Counted from the stretch's first letter, positions 24,513 to 32,907 are shown. The stretch: 38,720 nucleotides of DNA from Hymenobacter caeli (GCF_013294115.1 NZ_JABSNP010000031.1:1-38720), one strand, 5' to 3'. Translations and numbers: made by a program. Notes: generated by a model not told the origin, from the sequence alone.

Positions 24513-25676
24513 TTGCCCCCGTATTTACCCAAGTCCCCCGTTTTCTGGTTGCTGCTGGCCTGCGTGCTCACGCAGTTCTACTACTGGTTTCACTACTTCG
24601 GGCCTTTCGCCCGCCGCCCCGCCGAGGCCCCGGCCGACGCGCCGGGCCCCGACGACCACGCGCCGGTGTCCATCGTCGTGTGCGCCCGCAACGAGCTGGA
24701 AAACCTGCGCCGCCTGCTGCCCCTGCTGCTTCGGCAAGACTACCCGGGGCCCTTCGAGGTGGTGCTCATCGACGACCGCAGCCGCGACGACACCCAGCAG
24801 TACGCCCAGCAGCTGGGCCAGTACTACGCCGAGCGGTTCCGGCTCGTCACCGTCAAAAGCACCCCCGACGGCTTCGCGCCCAAGAAATACGCCCTCACCC
24901 TGGGCATCAAAGCCGCCCGCCACCCCCGCCTGCTCTTCACCGACGCCGACTGCATCCCGGCCACCAACCAGTGGCTGCGCCTGATGCAGCGCGGCTTCGG
25001 GGGCCCCGGTGCGGGCGCGGGCTCCGCGGCCGACCTCGTGCTCGGCTTCTCGGCCTACGCCGAGGCCCCTGGGCTGCTCAACCGCCTCATCCGCTACGAA
25101 ACGCTGCTCACGGCCGCCCAGTACCTCAGCTTTGCCTGGCGCGGGCGGCCCTACATGGGCGTGGGCCGCAACCTGGCCTACACCCGGGCCACGTTCGCGG
25201 CCACCAAGGGCTTCGCCAGCCACATCCGCCGCCTCAGCGGCGACGACGACCTGCTGGTGCAGGACGCGGTGGCCCAGGGCCGGCGCGCCGCTGTGGTGGC
25301 CGACGCCCCCGCCCACACCCTGAGCGTGCCCGCCGCCACCTGGGCCGCCTGGTGGGCCCAGAAGCGCCGCCACCTTTCGGCCGGCAGCCGCTACCGGGCG
25401 GCCGACCGCGGGCGCATCGGGGCCTTCGTACTGGCCAATACGCTGCTGTACGTGCTTACCGTGGCGCTAGCTTTTTCGCCCGAACTTTGGGTAACTTTGG
25501 CGGTTGTGTGGGTTCTGCGAACTTTAGCGCTAATCCGTGTGTATGGCCTCCTTGGCCGGCGACTGGGCCAGCCACTGCCGCTCGTTTGGCTGCCGCTGCT
25601 CGACGTTTTATATTTCGCTCAATACGTTACCATCAGCCTTTCCTTGCTATTCAAGCGTCCCCTTCGATGGAAGTAA
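24513..25676 (+). CDS. Family 2 glycosyltransferase, membrane-anchored
   Basis: About 387 residues from a TTG at 24513. There is no early in-frame ATG, and the first TTG (24486) lies inside the promoter element. An N-terminal membrane helix (FWLLLACVLTQFYYWFHYF) precedes a GT-A domain: VSIVVCARNELENLRRLLP, VVLIDDRSRDDT, LLFTDADC (the metal- and nucleotide-binding DxD) and, after an insertion, GDDDLLVQDAV and QKRRH, equivalent to the catalytic ED and the Q-x-x-R/H-like motif of processive or cell-envelope transferases. Two or three membrane helices end the protein. It would transfer sugar from a nucleotide donor at the inner face of the membrane; the acceptor is unknown. Its last ten bases overlap the next gene. 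Confidence 0.88.
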   Translation: MPPYLPKSPVFWLLLACVLTQFYYWFHYFGPFARRPAEAPADAPGPDDHAPVSIVVCARNELENLRRLLPLLLRQDYPGPFEVVLIDDRSRDDTQQYAQQLGQYYAERFRLVTVKSTPDGFAPKKYALTLGIKAARHPRLLFTDADCIPATNQWLRLMQRGFGGPGAGAGSAADLVLGFSAYAEAPGLLNRLIRYETLLTAAQYLSFAWRGRPYMGVGRNLAYTRATFAATKGFASHIRRLSGDDDLLVQDAVAQGRRAAVVADAPAHTLSVPAATWAAWWAQKRRHLSAGSRYRAADRGRIGAFVLANTLLYVLTVALAFSPELWVTLAVVWVLRTLALIRVYGLLGRRLGQPLPLVWLPLLDVLYFAQYVTISLSLLFKRPLRWK

Positions 25677-26290
25677 ACAACCAGGACATTCAGAAACAGT
25701 TCTCCGCCAAGGCCAAGCACGACTTCAAGCTCATCCGCGCCGCCGTGGACCACGGCGACGAGAAGGCTTACGCCGAGCTGATGCAGATTTACAAGAAGCC
25801 CGTGTACCACGTGGTGCTGAAAATGGTGCGCAACCAGGACGACGCCGAGGACCTCACCATCGAGGCCTTCGCCAAGGCCTTCAAGAACCTGCACAAGTTC
25901 AACCCCGAGTACGCCTTCAGCACCTGGCTCTTCCGCATCGCCACCAACAACTGCATCGATTTCATTCGCAAGAATAAAATCAAAACGATGTCCATCGATT
26001 CGGCCATCAAGGTCGATAACGGCGACGAAATCACCATCGATTTCCGCGACAACGACCTCAACCCGGCCGAGCACGCCGTGCGCAACCAGAAAATCGAAAT
26101 CATGCGCCACGTCGTCTCGCGCCTGCCCGACAAGTACCAGCGCCTGGTGAGCCTGCGCTACTTCGACGAGCTGAGCTACGAGGAAATTGCCACCGAGCTA
26201 AAAGCCCCCCTCGGCACCGTGAAAGCCCAGCTGCACCGCGCCCGCGAGCTGCTCTACGACATGATGAAGCACACCAAGCAGATTATTTAA
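25667..26290 (+). CDS. RNA polymerase sigma-70 family factor (ECF-like)
   Basis: 207 residues starting MEVNNQDIQKQF. Sigma region 2 lies at about 25-95 (AYAELMQIYKKPVYHVVLKM, then DDAEDLTIEAFAKAF and FSTWLFRIATNNCIDFIRK, the -10 recognition and melting segment). Region 4 is at about 145-200 (LPDKYQRLVSLRYFDELSYEEIATELKAPLGTVKAQLHRAR, a helix-turn-helix). The ATG overlaps the end of the glycosyltransferase gene (ATGGAAGTAA), so the two are translationally coupled. The frame is open far upstream through the transferase, but that part is noise. No anti-sigma gene follows; a terminator is seven bases downstream. From memory, near-identical proteins occur throughout Cytophagales, suggesting a general rather than niche role. 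Confidence 0.93.
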   Translation: MEVNNQDIQKQFSAKAKHDFKLIRAAVDHGDEKAYAELMQIYKKPVYHVVLKMVRNQDDAEDLTIEAFAKAFKNLHKFNPEYAFSTWLFRIATNNCIDFIRKNKIKTMSIDSAIKVDNGDEITIDFRDNDLNPAEHAVRNQKIEIMRHVVSRLPDKYQRLVSLRYFDELSYEEIATELKAPLGTVKAQLHRARELLYDMMKHTKQII

Positions 26291-26296
26291 GCTCTG

Positions 26297-26324
26297 AAAA
26301 GCCCCGCTCGTCGGGGCTTTTTTA
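26297..26324 (+). terminator. Rho-independent terminator after the sigma factor gene
   Basis: AAAAGCCCCG (26297-26306) pairs with CGGGGCTTTT (26312-26321) around a five-base loop and is followed by further T residues. Position and structure are textbook for termination of the glycosyltransferase-sigma transcript. Confidence 0.93.
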
Positions 26325-26361
26325 TGGCCGGCCAGGACCCTCAATTTCTATTGAAAGCACG

Positions 26362-26697
26362 ATGCCGTATTTCTTTATCCTGCCGGTTTTCGTAGTGGGG
26401 CTGCTGTTGCCGCTGGCCGCTGGGGTGGTGCTGCGCTTCACCCGGTGGCGGAACGCCGCGCCGTATGTTTTCGGAGTAGCAGTGGGCGCGGCCCTGGGCT
26501 TTGCCGGGGCCAATGCGCTACTGCTACCGCTGCTGCATGGGGTAAACAAACTCCCCGCTACCCAAAATGCGCAAACAATCAAGACGCTGCTGCTGGCCGT
26601 GGTGGTCTTCATCGGGCCGTTTGTGGCGTCCGCGGCGGGCGCAGTCGTTGGAGCAATCGTGGGAATAGTGGCAGCGTGGCGCATTGGCCGGCGCTGA
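26362..26697 (+). CDS. Small hypothetical membrane protein
   Basis: 111 residues with three probable membrane helices: about 4-25 (FFILPVFVVGLLLPLAAGVVL), 36-60 (VFGVAVGAALGFAGANALLLPLL) and 77-105 (LLAVVVFIGPFVASAAGAVVGAIVGIVAAW), ending in a basic tail RIGRR. Glycine and alanine small-residue patterns in the last helix suggest tight helix packing. I recognise no family. It stands alone between a terminator and rsmG, in the same direction as both. The reading frame has normal local codon use and a good ATG, so it is probably real. Confidence 0.7.
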   Translation: MPYFFILPVFVVGLLLPLAAGVVLRFTRWRNAAPYVFGVAVGAALGFAGANALLLPLLHGVNKLPATQNAQTIKTLLLAVVVFIGPFVASAAGAVVGAIVGIVAAWRIGRR

Positions 26698-26787
26698 GTC
26701 CGTAGCGAGCAGGATTCGCGCCATTCGGGTAGGTGCCGGGCCTCCAGCAACCCATGTGAAGCCGCCGAACCGTGCACCTTTGCGCCC

Positions 26788-27417
26788 ATGAATCTCCTCC
26801 AGCAGCACTTCCCCGAGTTCACGCCCCAGCAGCTCCAGCTTTTTAAGCAGTTCGAAACCGAGTTCCGGGCCATCAACGAGCAGGTGAACCTGGTGTCGCG
26901 GGCCGACGTGGACAACTTCGCCGAGCGGCACGTGCTGCACTCGCTGGGCCTGGCCAAGGTGGTGCAGTTCCCGAAGGGCAGCGCCGTGCTCGACGTGGGC
27001 ACCGGCGGGGGCCTGCCGGGCCTGCCGCTGGCCATTGCCTTCCCGGAGGTGCACTTCCACCTGGTGGACAGCATCGGCAAGAAAATCCGGGCCGTGCAGT
27101 ACCTGGCCGGGGCCCTGGGCCTCGACAACGTGACGGCCGAGCACACCCGCGCCGAGCAGCTGCGCCCCAAGTACGACTTCGTGGTGAGCCGCGCCGTGGC
27201 CCGGCTGGCCACCTTTCACCCGTGGGTGGCCCACCTGTTCAAGCCCAAGGGCCTGCGCGAAAGCGGAATGTACCTGCTCAAAGGCGGCGACCTGGCCGAG
27301 GAAATTGCCGAGTCGGGCCTGGTGGCCACCGTCACCGAACTGGCGCAGTTTTTTCCTGAGGAGTTTTTTGAAACCAAGAAGGTCGTGTTCGTGCCCGCCA
27401 ACTCGCGGGCCCGCTAA
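26788..27417 (+). CDS. rsmG: 16S rRNA (guanine-527-N7) methyltransferase
   Basis: 209 residues, normal length. The enzyme uses S-adenosylmethionine to methylate G527 in the 530 loop of 16S rRNA. Motifs in order: NLVSRADVDNFAERHVLHSL near the N-terminus, the SAM-binding VLDVGTGGGLPGLPLAIAFP (about 70-89), HLVDSIGKKIRAV, and the VVSRAVA segment conserved in RsmG. A weak -7 element (CACCTTTG, 26775-26782) sits five bases before the ATG, so the message may be nearly leaderless or start from further upstream. It converges on the hydrolase gene with only ten bases between stop codons and no terminator in between. Confidence 0.95.
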   Translation: MNLLQQHFPEFTPQQLQLFKQFETEFRAINEQVNLVSRADVDNFAERHVLHSLGLAKVVQFPKGSAVLDVGTGGGLPGLPLAIAFPEVHFHLVDSIGKKIRAVQYLAGALGLDNVTAEHTRAEQLRPKYDFVVSRAVARLATFHPWVAHLFKPKGLRESGMYLLKGGDLAEEIAESGLVATVTELAQFFPEEFFETKKVVFVPANSRAR

Positions 27418-27427
27418 TCGCAGGCAA

Positions 27428-28414
27428 TCAGGCGGGTAGGGGCCCCAGCAGGAATTCCACCGCCCGCCGCTCCGAGTAGTACGCGCCGTCGGGAGCCCCT
27501 TCGCCGAAGCCCACGTGCCCGCCCCCGGGCGGCGTTTCGAGGTACACGAACCGGGAGGCGGCCGCCACCGCGCGCGGAAAGCACGAGGGCGGCAGGAACG
27601 GGTCGTTTTCGGCGTTCACCAGCAGCGTGGGCACTTGGATGGCCGCCAGGTACTGCCCCGAACTGGCGAAGGCGTAGTACGCATCGGCCGAGGCGAAGCC
27701 GTGCATGGGGGCCGTGTAGCGGTCGTCGAACTGCGGGAAGTCGCGCAGCTCGTCCAGGCCCGCCAGGTCTACTTCGCCGGGCCGCAGGGCCGCCTTGTCG
27801 CGGATTTTCTGGCGCAGCGTTTTCAAAAACCGGCGTAGGTACACCTGGTTCTGGGGCCGGGCAATGTGCAGGGAGCTGGCTCGCAGGTCGGTGGGCACCG
27901 AGAACACGGCGGCCCGCTGCACCTCGGCTGGCACCTGCGCCGGGGCCTCGCCCAGGTACTTGAGCGTCACGTTGCCGCCCGCCGAGAAGCCCGTCAGGTA
28001 CACGCGCGGGTAGCGGCCCGGGGCCAGGGCGTGGCGCAGCACCCGGGCCAGGTCGCCGGTGTCGCCGAGGTGGTAAGAGCGGAGCAGGCGGTTCATCTCG
28101 CCGCCGCAGGTGCGGTAGTTCCAGGCCAGCGCGTCGAGGCCGGCGCGGTTGAGGGCCCGTACCATGCCGCGCACGTAAGCGCTGCCGCTGCTGCCCTCCA
28201 GGCCGTGCGACACAATGGCCAGGCCCTGGGCCACGCGCCCGGCCGGCAGCCGGCTCCAGTCCAGGTCGAGGAAATCGCCGTCGTCCAGCTCCAGCCGCTC
28301 GCGTTGGTACGCTACCTCGGGCACCGAGCGCCACAGGCTGGGCACGATGGTCTGCACGTGGCCGTTAAATAAGTAGCGCGGCGGCTGGTAGGCCGGGTTG
28401 GAAAGCAAGGGCAT
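27428..28414 (-). CDS. Alpha/beta-hydrolase, YheT family
   Basis: 328 residues from the ATG at 28412-28414; a GTG at 28460-28462 would add 16 residues. The N-terminus NPAYQPPRYLFNGHVQTIVPSL is the signature of the YheT/embryogenesis-associated EMB8-like hydrolases. Catalytic triad candidates are serine in the nucleophile elbow GFSAGGNVTLKYLGE, aspartate in NAENDPFLP and histidine in GGGHVGF. The oxyanion-side motif SHGLEGSSGS is also present. These proteins are cytosolic esterases or lipases of unknown natural substrate. The gene is divergent from rpsT and convergent with rsmG. Confidence 0.9.
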   Translation of the reverse strand: MPLLSNPAYQPPRYLFNGHVQTIVPSLWRSVPEVAYQRERLELDDGDFLDLDWSRLPAGRVAQGLAIVSHGLEGSSGSAYVRGMVRALNRAGLDALAWNYRTCGGEMNRLLRSYHLGDTGDLARVLRHALAPGRYPRVYLTGFSAGGNVTLKYLGEAPAQVPAEVQRAAVFSVPTDLRASSLHIARPQNQVYLRRFLKTLRQKIRDKAALRPGEVDLAGLDELRDFPQFDDRYTAPMHGFASADAYYAFASSGQYLAAIQVPTLLVNAENDPFLPPSCFPRAVAAASRFVYLETPPGGGHVGFGEGAPDGAYYSERRAVEFLLGPLPA

Positions 28415-28566
28415 GGGGCCTGAGAAGCGCGGCAGTCGGCCGCTGAATAATTGTACACTCACAAGGTGGCGAAGAATTGGCTTGTCGGCGGCTTCGCTCT
28501 TCTGTTACAAACTAATCGAACACAGCCGTGCAAGCAGAACGGTTCGGGAATTTTCCGAACTTTCTA

Positions 28567-28596
28567 TTGCAGGAATAGAAATGTTCCGTACCTTTG
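28567..28596 (+). promoter_or_regulatory. rpsT promoter
   Basis: TTG at 28567-28569 (-33 element) and TACCTTTG at 28589-28596 (-7 element) are separated by 19 bases, matching the Bacteroidota sigma-A promoter layout. This is the best complete promoter in the window and lies about 58 bases before the rpsT start codon. Confidence 0.8.
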
Positions 28597-28654
28597 CTCT
28601 CCCAAACGCAAAAAGACCCGGCTTACCGGCCGTTTTCGATAGTTTTTTCTTCTC

Positions 28655-28912
28655 ATGGCAAACCATAAGTCGGCTCTCAAGCGCATCCGCAGCAACGAAG
28701 CCAAGCGCGTACTGAACCGCTACCAGCACAAATCGACCCGCACGGCCATCAAAAAGCTGCGCGCCACCACCGACAAAACGGCCGCTTTGGACTTGTTGAA
28801 GAAGGTATCGTCGATGCTGGACCGTTTGGCTAAAAAGAGCATTATCCACAAAAATAAAGCTGCTAACAACAAAAGCAAGCTCACGAAGTTCGTTAATGCG
28901 CTCAGCGCGTAA
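28655..28912 (+). CDS. rpsT: 30S ribosomal protein S20
   Basis: 85 residues, the standard S20 length. It begins MANHKSALKRIRSNEAKR, the diagnostic start of S20, and continues as a lysine- and arginine-rich helical protein (KSTRTAIKKLRA, KKSIIHKNKAANNKSKL) that binds the 5' domain of 16S rRNA early in 30S assembly. It is monocistronic here, with its own strong promoter upstream and inverted-repeat structures downstream. Codon use is typical of a highly expressed gene. Confidence 0.97.
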   Translation: MANHKSALKRIRSNEAKRVLNRYQHKSTRTAIKKLRATTDKTAALDLLKKVSSMLDRLAKKSIIHKNKAANNKSKLTKFVNALSA

Positions 28913-28965
28913 CGAATAGGAGGGCCGGGCTGCGCCGCCCCAAGGTCCGGTCCTCCGTCTTATAC

Positions 28966-29003
28966 CAAGAGGCCCCGTTTCCAACTGGAAACGGGGCCTC
29001 TTG
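28966..29003 (+). terminator. 17-bp hairpin downstream of rpsT
   Basis: 28966-28982 and 28987-29003 are exact reverse complements around the loop AACT. The stem is GC-rich, flanked by AAGA and TCTT. It lacks a long T-run, so it may be a weak terminator or an RNA 3'-end stabiliser for rpsT, backed up by the stronger hairpin at 29104-29143. A further small hairpin (CCCGCGG-TGG-CCGCGGG) lies at 29025-29041. Confidence 0.7.
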
Positions 29004-29103
29004 TGCGTTCAGGGTGCGAAGGTACCCGCGGTGGCCGCGGGCTCACGGGGTCGCGGCCAGGGTGATAACCCGCTGGCAGACGGCTACGCGGCGGCCATGC
29101 TAC

Positions 29104-29143
29104 AAAAAGGGGCCCCGGCTGTTCGCAGCCGGGGCCCCTTTTT
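29104..29143. terminator. Bidirectional terminator between rpsT and pyk
   Basis: 29104-29120 and 29127-29143 form a perfect 17-bp stem with a six-base loop. The outer five pairs are A-T, so there is a T-run after the hairpin on both strands. It stops rpsT transcription on the plus strand and pyk transcription on the minus strand. Confidence 0.92.
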
Positions 29144-29199
29144 AGAACCAAATAACCGGTAGGCCCAGCAGAATCCTGCTGAAATCTGCGGTTTAGGGC

Positions 29200-30639
29200 C
29201 TAAGCCACGGTCACTTTCACCATGTTGGCCTTGCCCTTTTCCTGCATGGGCATCGAGCCGGTGGTGATGAACACGTCGCCGGTGGCCAGGTGGCCGGTGG
29301 TTTGGAGGACGTAGCGGATGTCGGCCACGGTGCTGTCGGTGCTGATGTAGCGGTCGTAGTAGAAGCCGCGCACGCCCCAAACCAGGCTCAGGGCGGTGAG
29401 CAGGGCCCGGTTGTCGGTGAAGATGAAGATGTTGGCTTTGGGCCGGTACTTGGAGATTTGAAACGCCGTGTAGCCGTTGTGCGTGAGGCCGGTGATGGCC
29501 CTGGCCCCCGTGTTTTTGGCCAGGTGGCAGGCCGCCGACAGCACGCTGTCGGCCATGAACTGGGGCGCGGCGGGGTCGATGGGCCGCCAGCGGTAAAACA
29601 GGTTCGGGCTCTGGGTTTCCACGCTCATGATGGTGCCCACCATCGAGCGGATGACTTCGGCGGGGTAGGCCCCCACGGCGGTTTCGGCCGACAGCATCAC
29701 GGCGTCGGCCCCGTCGAGCACGGCGTTGGCCACGTCGCTGGTTTCGGCGCGGGTGGGGCGCGGGGCCGTAATCATCGACTCCATCATCTGGGTGGCCACG
29801 ATGACGGGCTTGCCGGCCGCGTTGCACTTGGCGATGATCATCTTCTGCGCCATCGGCACTTCCTCCATCTTCACCTCCACGCCAAGGTCGCCGCGGGCCA
29901 CCATCACGGCGTCGGTGATGGCGATGATTTCGTCGAGGTTTTCCAGGCCCTCGGGCGTCTCAATCTTGGCCACCACGCGCGTGGTTTTGCCGCCCTCGGC
30001 GATGAGCTGCTTAATAAAGCGGATGTCCTCGGCGCGGCGCGCGAAACTCAGGGCAATCCAGTCCACGTCGTTTTCCAGGCCGAACTTGAGGTCTTCGATG
30101 TCCTTCTCCGTCATGCTCGGGGCCGATACCTTCGAGTCGGGCAGGTTGATGCCCTTGCGGGGCTTCACCAGGCCGCCGTAGATGACTTCCACGTCCACTT
30201 CGGCCGCGCGGTCGGTGGCCAGTACCTTCAGTTCGATTTTGCCGTCGTCGATGAGAATCATGTCGCCGGGCTTCACGTCGCGGGCCAGGCCCAGGTAAAT
30301 CGTGCTCAGGCGGGTGGCGGTGCTGATTTCTTTCTCGCCGCACACGAGCTTGATTTTGTCGCCGCGCTTGATTTCCACGCCGCCGCCCTCCACGTCGCCG
30401 AGGCGAATCTTGGGGCCCTGCAGGTCCTGGAGCAGGCCCACGTTGGTGCGCAGGTCCTTATTGAGGCGGCGCACCAGGTTGATGACTTCTAAGTGCTCTT
30501 CGTGCTTGCCGTGCGAGAAGTTGAGCCGGAACACGTCCACGCCTTCGCGGATGAGCATGCCGAGGCGCTCGTAGGTGTTGGAGGCGGGGCCCACGGTGGC
30601 CACGATTTTGGTTTTGTTAAAGCTGGGACGGTTTTCCAT
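29200..30639 (-). CDS. pyk: Pyruvate kinase
   Basis: 479 residues, normal for bacterial pyruvate kinase, which makes pyruvate and ATP from phosphoenolpyruvate in the last step of glycolysis. It starts with the family pattern TKIVATVGPASNT. The active-site regions FRLNFSHGKHEEH, LLQDLQGPKIRLG, AKIETPEGLENLDEI (catalytic lysine), VMVARGDLGVEV (metal ligands) and VIVATQMMESM are intact. The C-terminal allosteric domain (about 350-479) is present (KNTGARAITGLTHNGYTA). It is probably driven by a near-consensus -7 element at 30665-30672 and ends at the bidirectional terminator. Confidence 0.97.
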   Translation of the reverse strand: MENRPSFNKTKIVATVGPASNTYERLGMLIREGVDVFRLNFSHGKHEEHLEVINLVRRLNKDLRTNVGLLQDLQGPKIRLGDVEGGGVEIKRGDKIKLVCGEKEISTATRLSTIYLGLARDVKPGDMILIDDGKIELKVLATDRAAEVDVEVIYGGLVKPRKGINLPDSKVSAPSMTEKDIEDLKFGLENDVDWIALSFARRAEDIRFIKQLIAEGGKTTRVVAKIETPEGLENLDEIIAITDAVMVARGDLGVEVKMEEVPMAQKMIIAKCNAAGKPVIVATQMMESMITAPRPTRAETSDVANAVLDGADAVMLSAETAVGAYPAEVIRSMVGTIMSVETQSPNLFYRWRPIDPAAPQFMADSVLSAACHLAKNTGARAITGLTHNGYTAFQISKYRPKANIFIFTDNRALLTALSLVWGVRGFYYDRYISTDSTVADIRYVLQTTGHLATGDVFITTGSMPMQEKGKANMVKVTVA

Positions 30640-30664
30640 GAAAGGGGAGAGGGGGTTCGGGCTG

Positions 30665-30672
30665 CAAGTTTA
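30665..30672 (-). promoter_or_regulatory. Possible -7 promoter element for pyk
   Basis: The minus strand reads TAAACTTG, one mismatch from TAnnTTTG, about 26 bases before the pyk ATG, in a short AT-rich patch inside GC-rich DNA. No clear -33 element. Confidence 0.4.
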
Positions 30673-30708
30673 AGAAAAAGGAACCGGCCCGGCCCGGCCC
30701 GGCGGGCC

Positions 30709-31140
30709 CTACAAAATCAAGTTCTCTTTGTACTTAAGGGTATTGGGGTCGAACTGGGCGGCGTACTGCACCGCGTCGAGGGCGGTGAGGCGGGCCACCA
30801 GGGCCGCGCCGGCCAGCCCGTCGCAGCCGTTGCGCACGGCCAGCAGGTAGTCGTACTCCTTCACGTCGGGGGCCAGAAAGGGCTTGGGCAGGGCAGAGGG
30901 CACCAGTGCCCGGTTGCGGAACAGGCGCAGCGTGAGCACTTCCGTAGCGTGTAAGTAGTAGCTGAACACGAGCTGCTCGCGCCCGGCCAGCGGCAGGGCC
31001 AGGTCGGGCTGGCGGCGCAGGCGCAGGCGCAGGGCCCGGTTGAGGGCCCAGGCCAGCGAGTAGTCGCGGGCGCTGGACACGAGCCCGAAAAGGTCGAAAT
31101 CGCAGGCCATCTCCACGTCCAGGGTAAAAATCTTCGTCAC
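30709..31140 (-). CDS. IPExxxVDY-family protein
   Basis: 143 residues. The pattern FDLFGLVSSARDYSLAWALNRAL near the N-terminus and FLAPDVKEYDYLLAV at about 90-105 fit the Bacteroidota family named after its IPExxxVDY motif; here the motif is degenerate (APDVKEYDY). The function of the family is unknown. The protein is probably cytosolic, with no signal peptide or membrane segment. It is encoded just upstream of pyk in the same direction, 69 bases away. It has its own likely promoter element at 31175-31182. Confidence 0.75.
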   Translation of the reverse strand: MTKIFTLDVEMACDFDLFGLVSSARDYSLAWALNRALRLRLRRQPDLALPLAGREQLVFSYYLHATEVLTLRLFRNRALVPSALPKPFLAPDVKEYDYLLAVRNGCDGLAGAALVARLTALDAVQYAAQFDPNTLKYKENLIL

Positions 31141-31174
31141 GGCGGCGGGCAGCGGCCGCGGGGCACGGCCGGGG

Positions 31175-31182
31175 CAAAGCTA
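31175..31182 (-). promoter_or_regulatory. Probable -7 promoter element for the IPExxxVDY gene
   Basis: The minus strand reads TAGCTTTG, a full match to TAnnTTTG, 34 bases before the ATG. No convincing -33 element. Confidence 0.5.
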
Positions 31183-31310
31183 AGCGCGATTGGGGCCCCG
31201 CACGCGGGCCCGGACCACAATCTTACACCCGCGTTTCGGGGCCGGACCCGGGCCCCGGTTAGAAAATCTCTCGTTACTTTGCGCCGTAATCCTTTTTAAA
31301 CCCCACGGAA

Positions 31311-31547
31311 ATGTCTGAAATCGCAGAAAAAGTAAAAGCCATCATTATCGATAAACTGGGCGTCGAAGCTTCGGAGGTAACCCCGGAAGCCAGCTTCACC
31401 AACGACCTGGGCGCCGATTCGCTCGACACGGTGGAACTGATTATGGAGTTCGAGAAGGAGTTTAACGTGAGCATCCCCGACGACCAGGCCGAGAACATCC
31501 AGACCGTGGGCCAGGCCATCAGCTACCTCGAAGAGCACGCCAAGTAA
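31311..31547 (+). CDS. acpP: Acyl carrier protein
   Basis: 78 residues, the usual ACP size, acidic and helical. The serine in GADSLDTVELIM (about residue 38) is the attachment site for 4'-phosphopantetheine. ACP carries the growing acyl chain in type II fatty acid synthesis. A seven-base element TACTTTG at 31275-31281 resembles a -7 promoter box. A strong hairpin (31572-31596) separates it from fabF, a layout that lets acpP be made in excess over the downstream synthase. Confidence 0.97.
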   Translation: MSEIAEKVKAIIIDKLGVEASEVTPEASFTNDLGADSLDTVELIMEFEKEFNVSIPDDQAENIQTVGQAISYLEEHAK

Positions 31548-31571
31548 TCTTTACGCTTTATAGTTGCCATG

Positions 31572-31599
31572 ACCGGCCGGCTCGCCGCCGGCCGGTTTC
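31572..31599 (+). terminator. Hairpin between acpP and fabF (attenuator or partial terminator)
   Basis: 31572-31581 and 31587-31596 form a perfect ten-pair stem (ACCGGCCGGC / GCCGGCCGGT) with a five-base loop, followed by TTT and later TTTT. The imperfect T-run suggests partial read-through into fabF. Confidence 0.7.
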
Positions 31600-31642
31600 G
31601 TGGTTTTAGTCTGCCCCTTTTTTGCGCCGCTGGCGCTTGCTT

Positions 31643-32890
31643 ATGTCGTCTATCCGACGCGTTGTCGTTACCGGCCTCGGGGCCATCACGCCGATTGGCA
31701 GCACGGTCCCGGCTTATTGGGAAGGCCTGAAAAACGGGGTGAGCGGCGCTGCGGCCATCACCCGTTTCCCAGCCGGCAAGTTTAAAACCCGCTTTGCCTG
31801 CGAAGTAAAGGACTATAACCCCGACACGTACTTCGACCGCAAGGAGGGCCGCAAGATGGACCTCTTCACGCAATTCGCCGTCATTGCCTCCGACGAGGCC
31901 ATTGCCGACGCCGGCCTGCTGGAAGGCGTGGACAAGGACCGGGTGGGCGTGATTTGGGGCTCGGGCATCGGCGGGCTGCGCTCGCTGCAAGAGGAGTGCT
32001 TCCAGTTTGAGCGCGGCGACGGCACGCCGCGCTACTCGCCCTTCTTCATCCCGCGCATGATTGCCGACTCCTCGTCGGGCAACATCTCCATCAAAAACGG
32101 CTTCCGGGGCCCCAACTTCGTCACCACCTCCGCTTGCGCCTCGTCGAACGACGCGCTGATTGCGGCTTTCAACAACATCCGCCTGGGCCTGGCCGACGCC
32201 ATCGTGACGGGCGGCTCGGAGGCGGCCATCACCGAGTCGGGCGTGGGCGGCTTTAATGCGCTGAAAGCGATGAGTGAGCGCAACGACGACCCGGCCTCGG
32301 CCTCGCGGCCCTACGACAAGGACCGCGACGGCTTCGTGCTGGGCGAAGGCGCGGGGGCCCTGGTGCTCGAAGAGTACGAGCACGCCAAGGCCCGCGGGGC
32401 CAAGATGTACGCCGAAGTCATCGGCGGCGGCATGTCGTCGGACGCCTACCACATCACCGCCCCCGACCCGTCGGGCTCGGGCGTGGTGCTGGTGATGCGC
32501 AACGCCCTGCGCGACGCCGGCATCGGGCCCGAGGACGTGGACTACATCAATACCCACGGCACGAGCACGCCGCTCGGCGACGGGGCCGAAATCAAGGCCA
32601 TCGAAACCGTGTTCGGGGCCCACGCCGCGGCGCTGAACATCTCCTCGACCAAGAGCATGACCGGGCACCTGCTGGGCGGGGCCGGCGGCATCGAGGCCGT
32701 GGCGAGCATTCTGGCCATTCGGCACGGCCTGGTGCCCCCCACCATCAACCTGCACACGCCCGACCCGGAAATCAACCAGGCCCTGAACTTCACGCCCAAC
32801 ACGGCCCAGGCCCGCGCGGTGAACGTGGCCATGAGCAACACCTTTGGCTTCGGGGGCCACAACACGTCGGTCATTTTCCGCAAGCTGTAA
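31643..32890 (+). CDS. fabF: Beta-ketoacyl-ACP synthase II
   Basis: 415 residues from the ATG at 31643-31645; seven further upstream codons are open but do not belong to the family. It condenses malonyl-ACP with acyl-ACP to extend fatty acids. The start RRVVVTGLGAITPIG is typical. The active-site cysteine is in VTTSACASSNDAL (about residue 165), and the two histidines are in NTHGTSTPLGD and STKSMTGHLLGGAGG. The C-terminal NTFGFGGHNTSVIF is conserved. It follows acpP in the same direction and is followed 17 bases later by rnc, the common Bacteroidota order acpP-fabF-rnc. Confidence 0.97.
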   Translation: MSSIRRVVVTGLGAITPIGSTVPAYWEGLKNGVSGAAAITRFPAGKFKTRFACEVKDYNPDTYFDRKEGRKMDLFTQFAVIASDEAIADAGLLEGVDKDRVGVIWGSGIGGLRSLQEECFQFERGDGTPRYSPFFIPRMIADSSSGNISIKNGFRGPNFVTTSACASSNDALIAAFNNIRLGLADAIVTGGSEAAITESGVGGFNALKAMSERNDDPASASRPYDKDRDGFVLGEGAGALVLEEYEHAKARGAKMYAEVIGGGMSSDAYHITAPDPSGSGVVLVMRNALRDAGIGPEDVDYINTHGTSTPLGDGAEIKAIETVFGAHAAALNISSTKSMTGHLLGGAGGIEAVASILAIRHGLVPPTINLHTPDPEINQALNFTPNTAQARAVNVAMSNTFGFGGHNTSVIFRKL

Positions 32891-32907
32891 TTCTTGCCCG
32901 CTTCGCT

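Noticed and set aside
23290..24984. A 564-codon plus-strand frame across tgt
   Set aside because: It is antisense to tgt, has no recognisable domain, and crosses the tgt promoter region and the glycosyltransferase in a wrong frame.
24431..25666. A 619-codon plus-strand frame that includes the sigma factor
   Set aside because: Only the part from 25667 encodes the sigma factor; the upstream part overlaps the glycosyltransferase in another frame and gives an arginine/proline-rich product without a domain.
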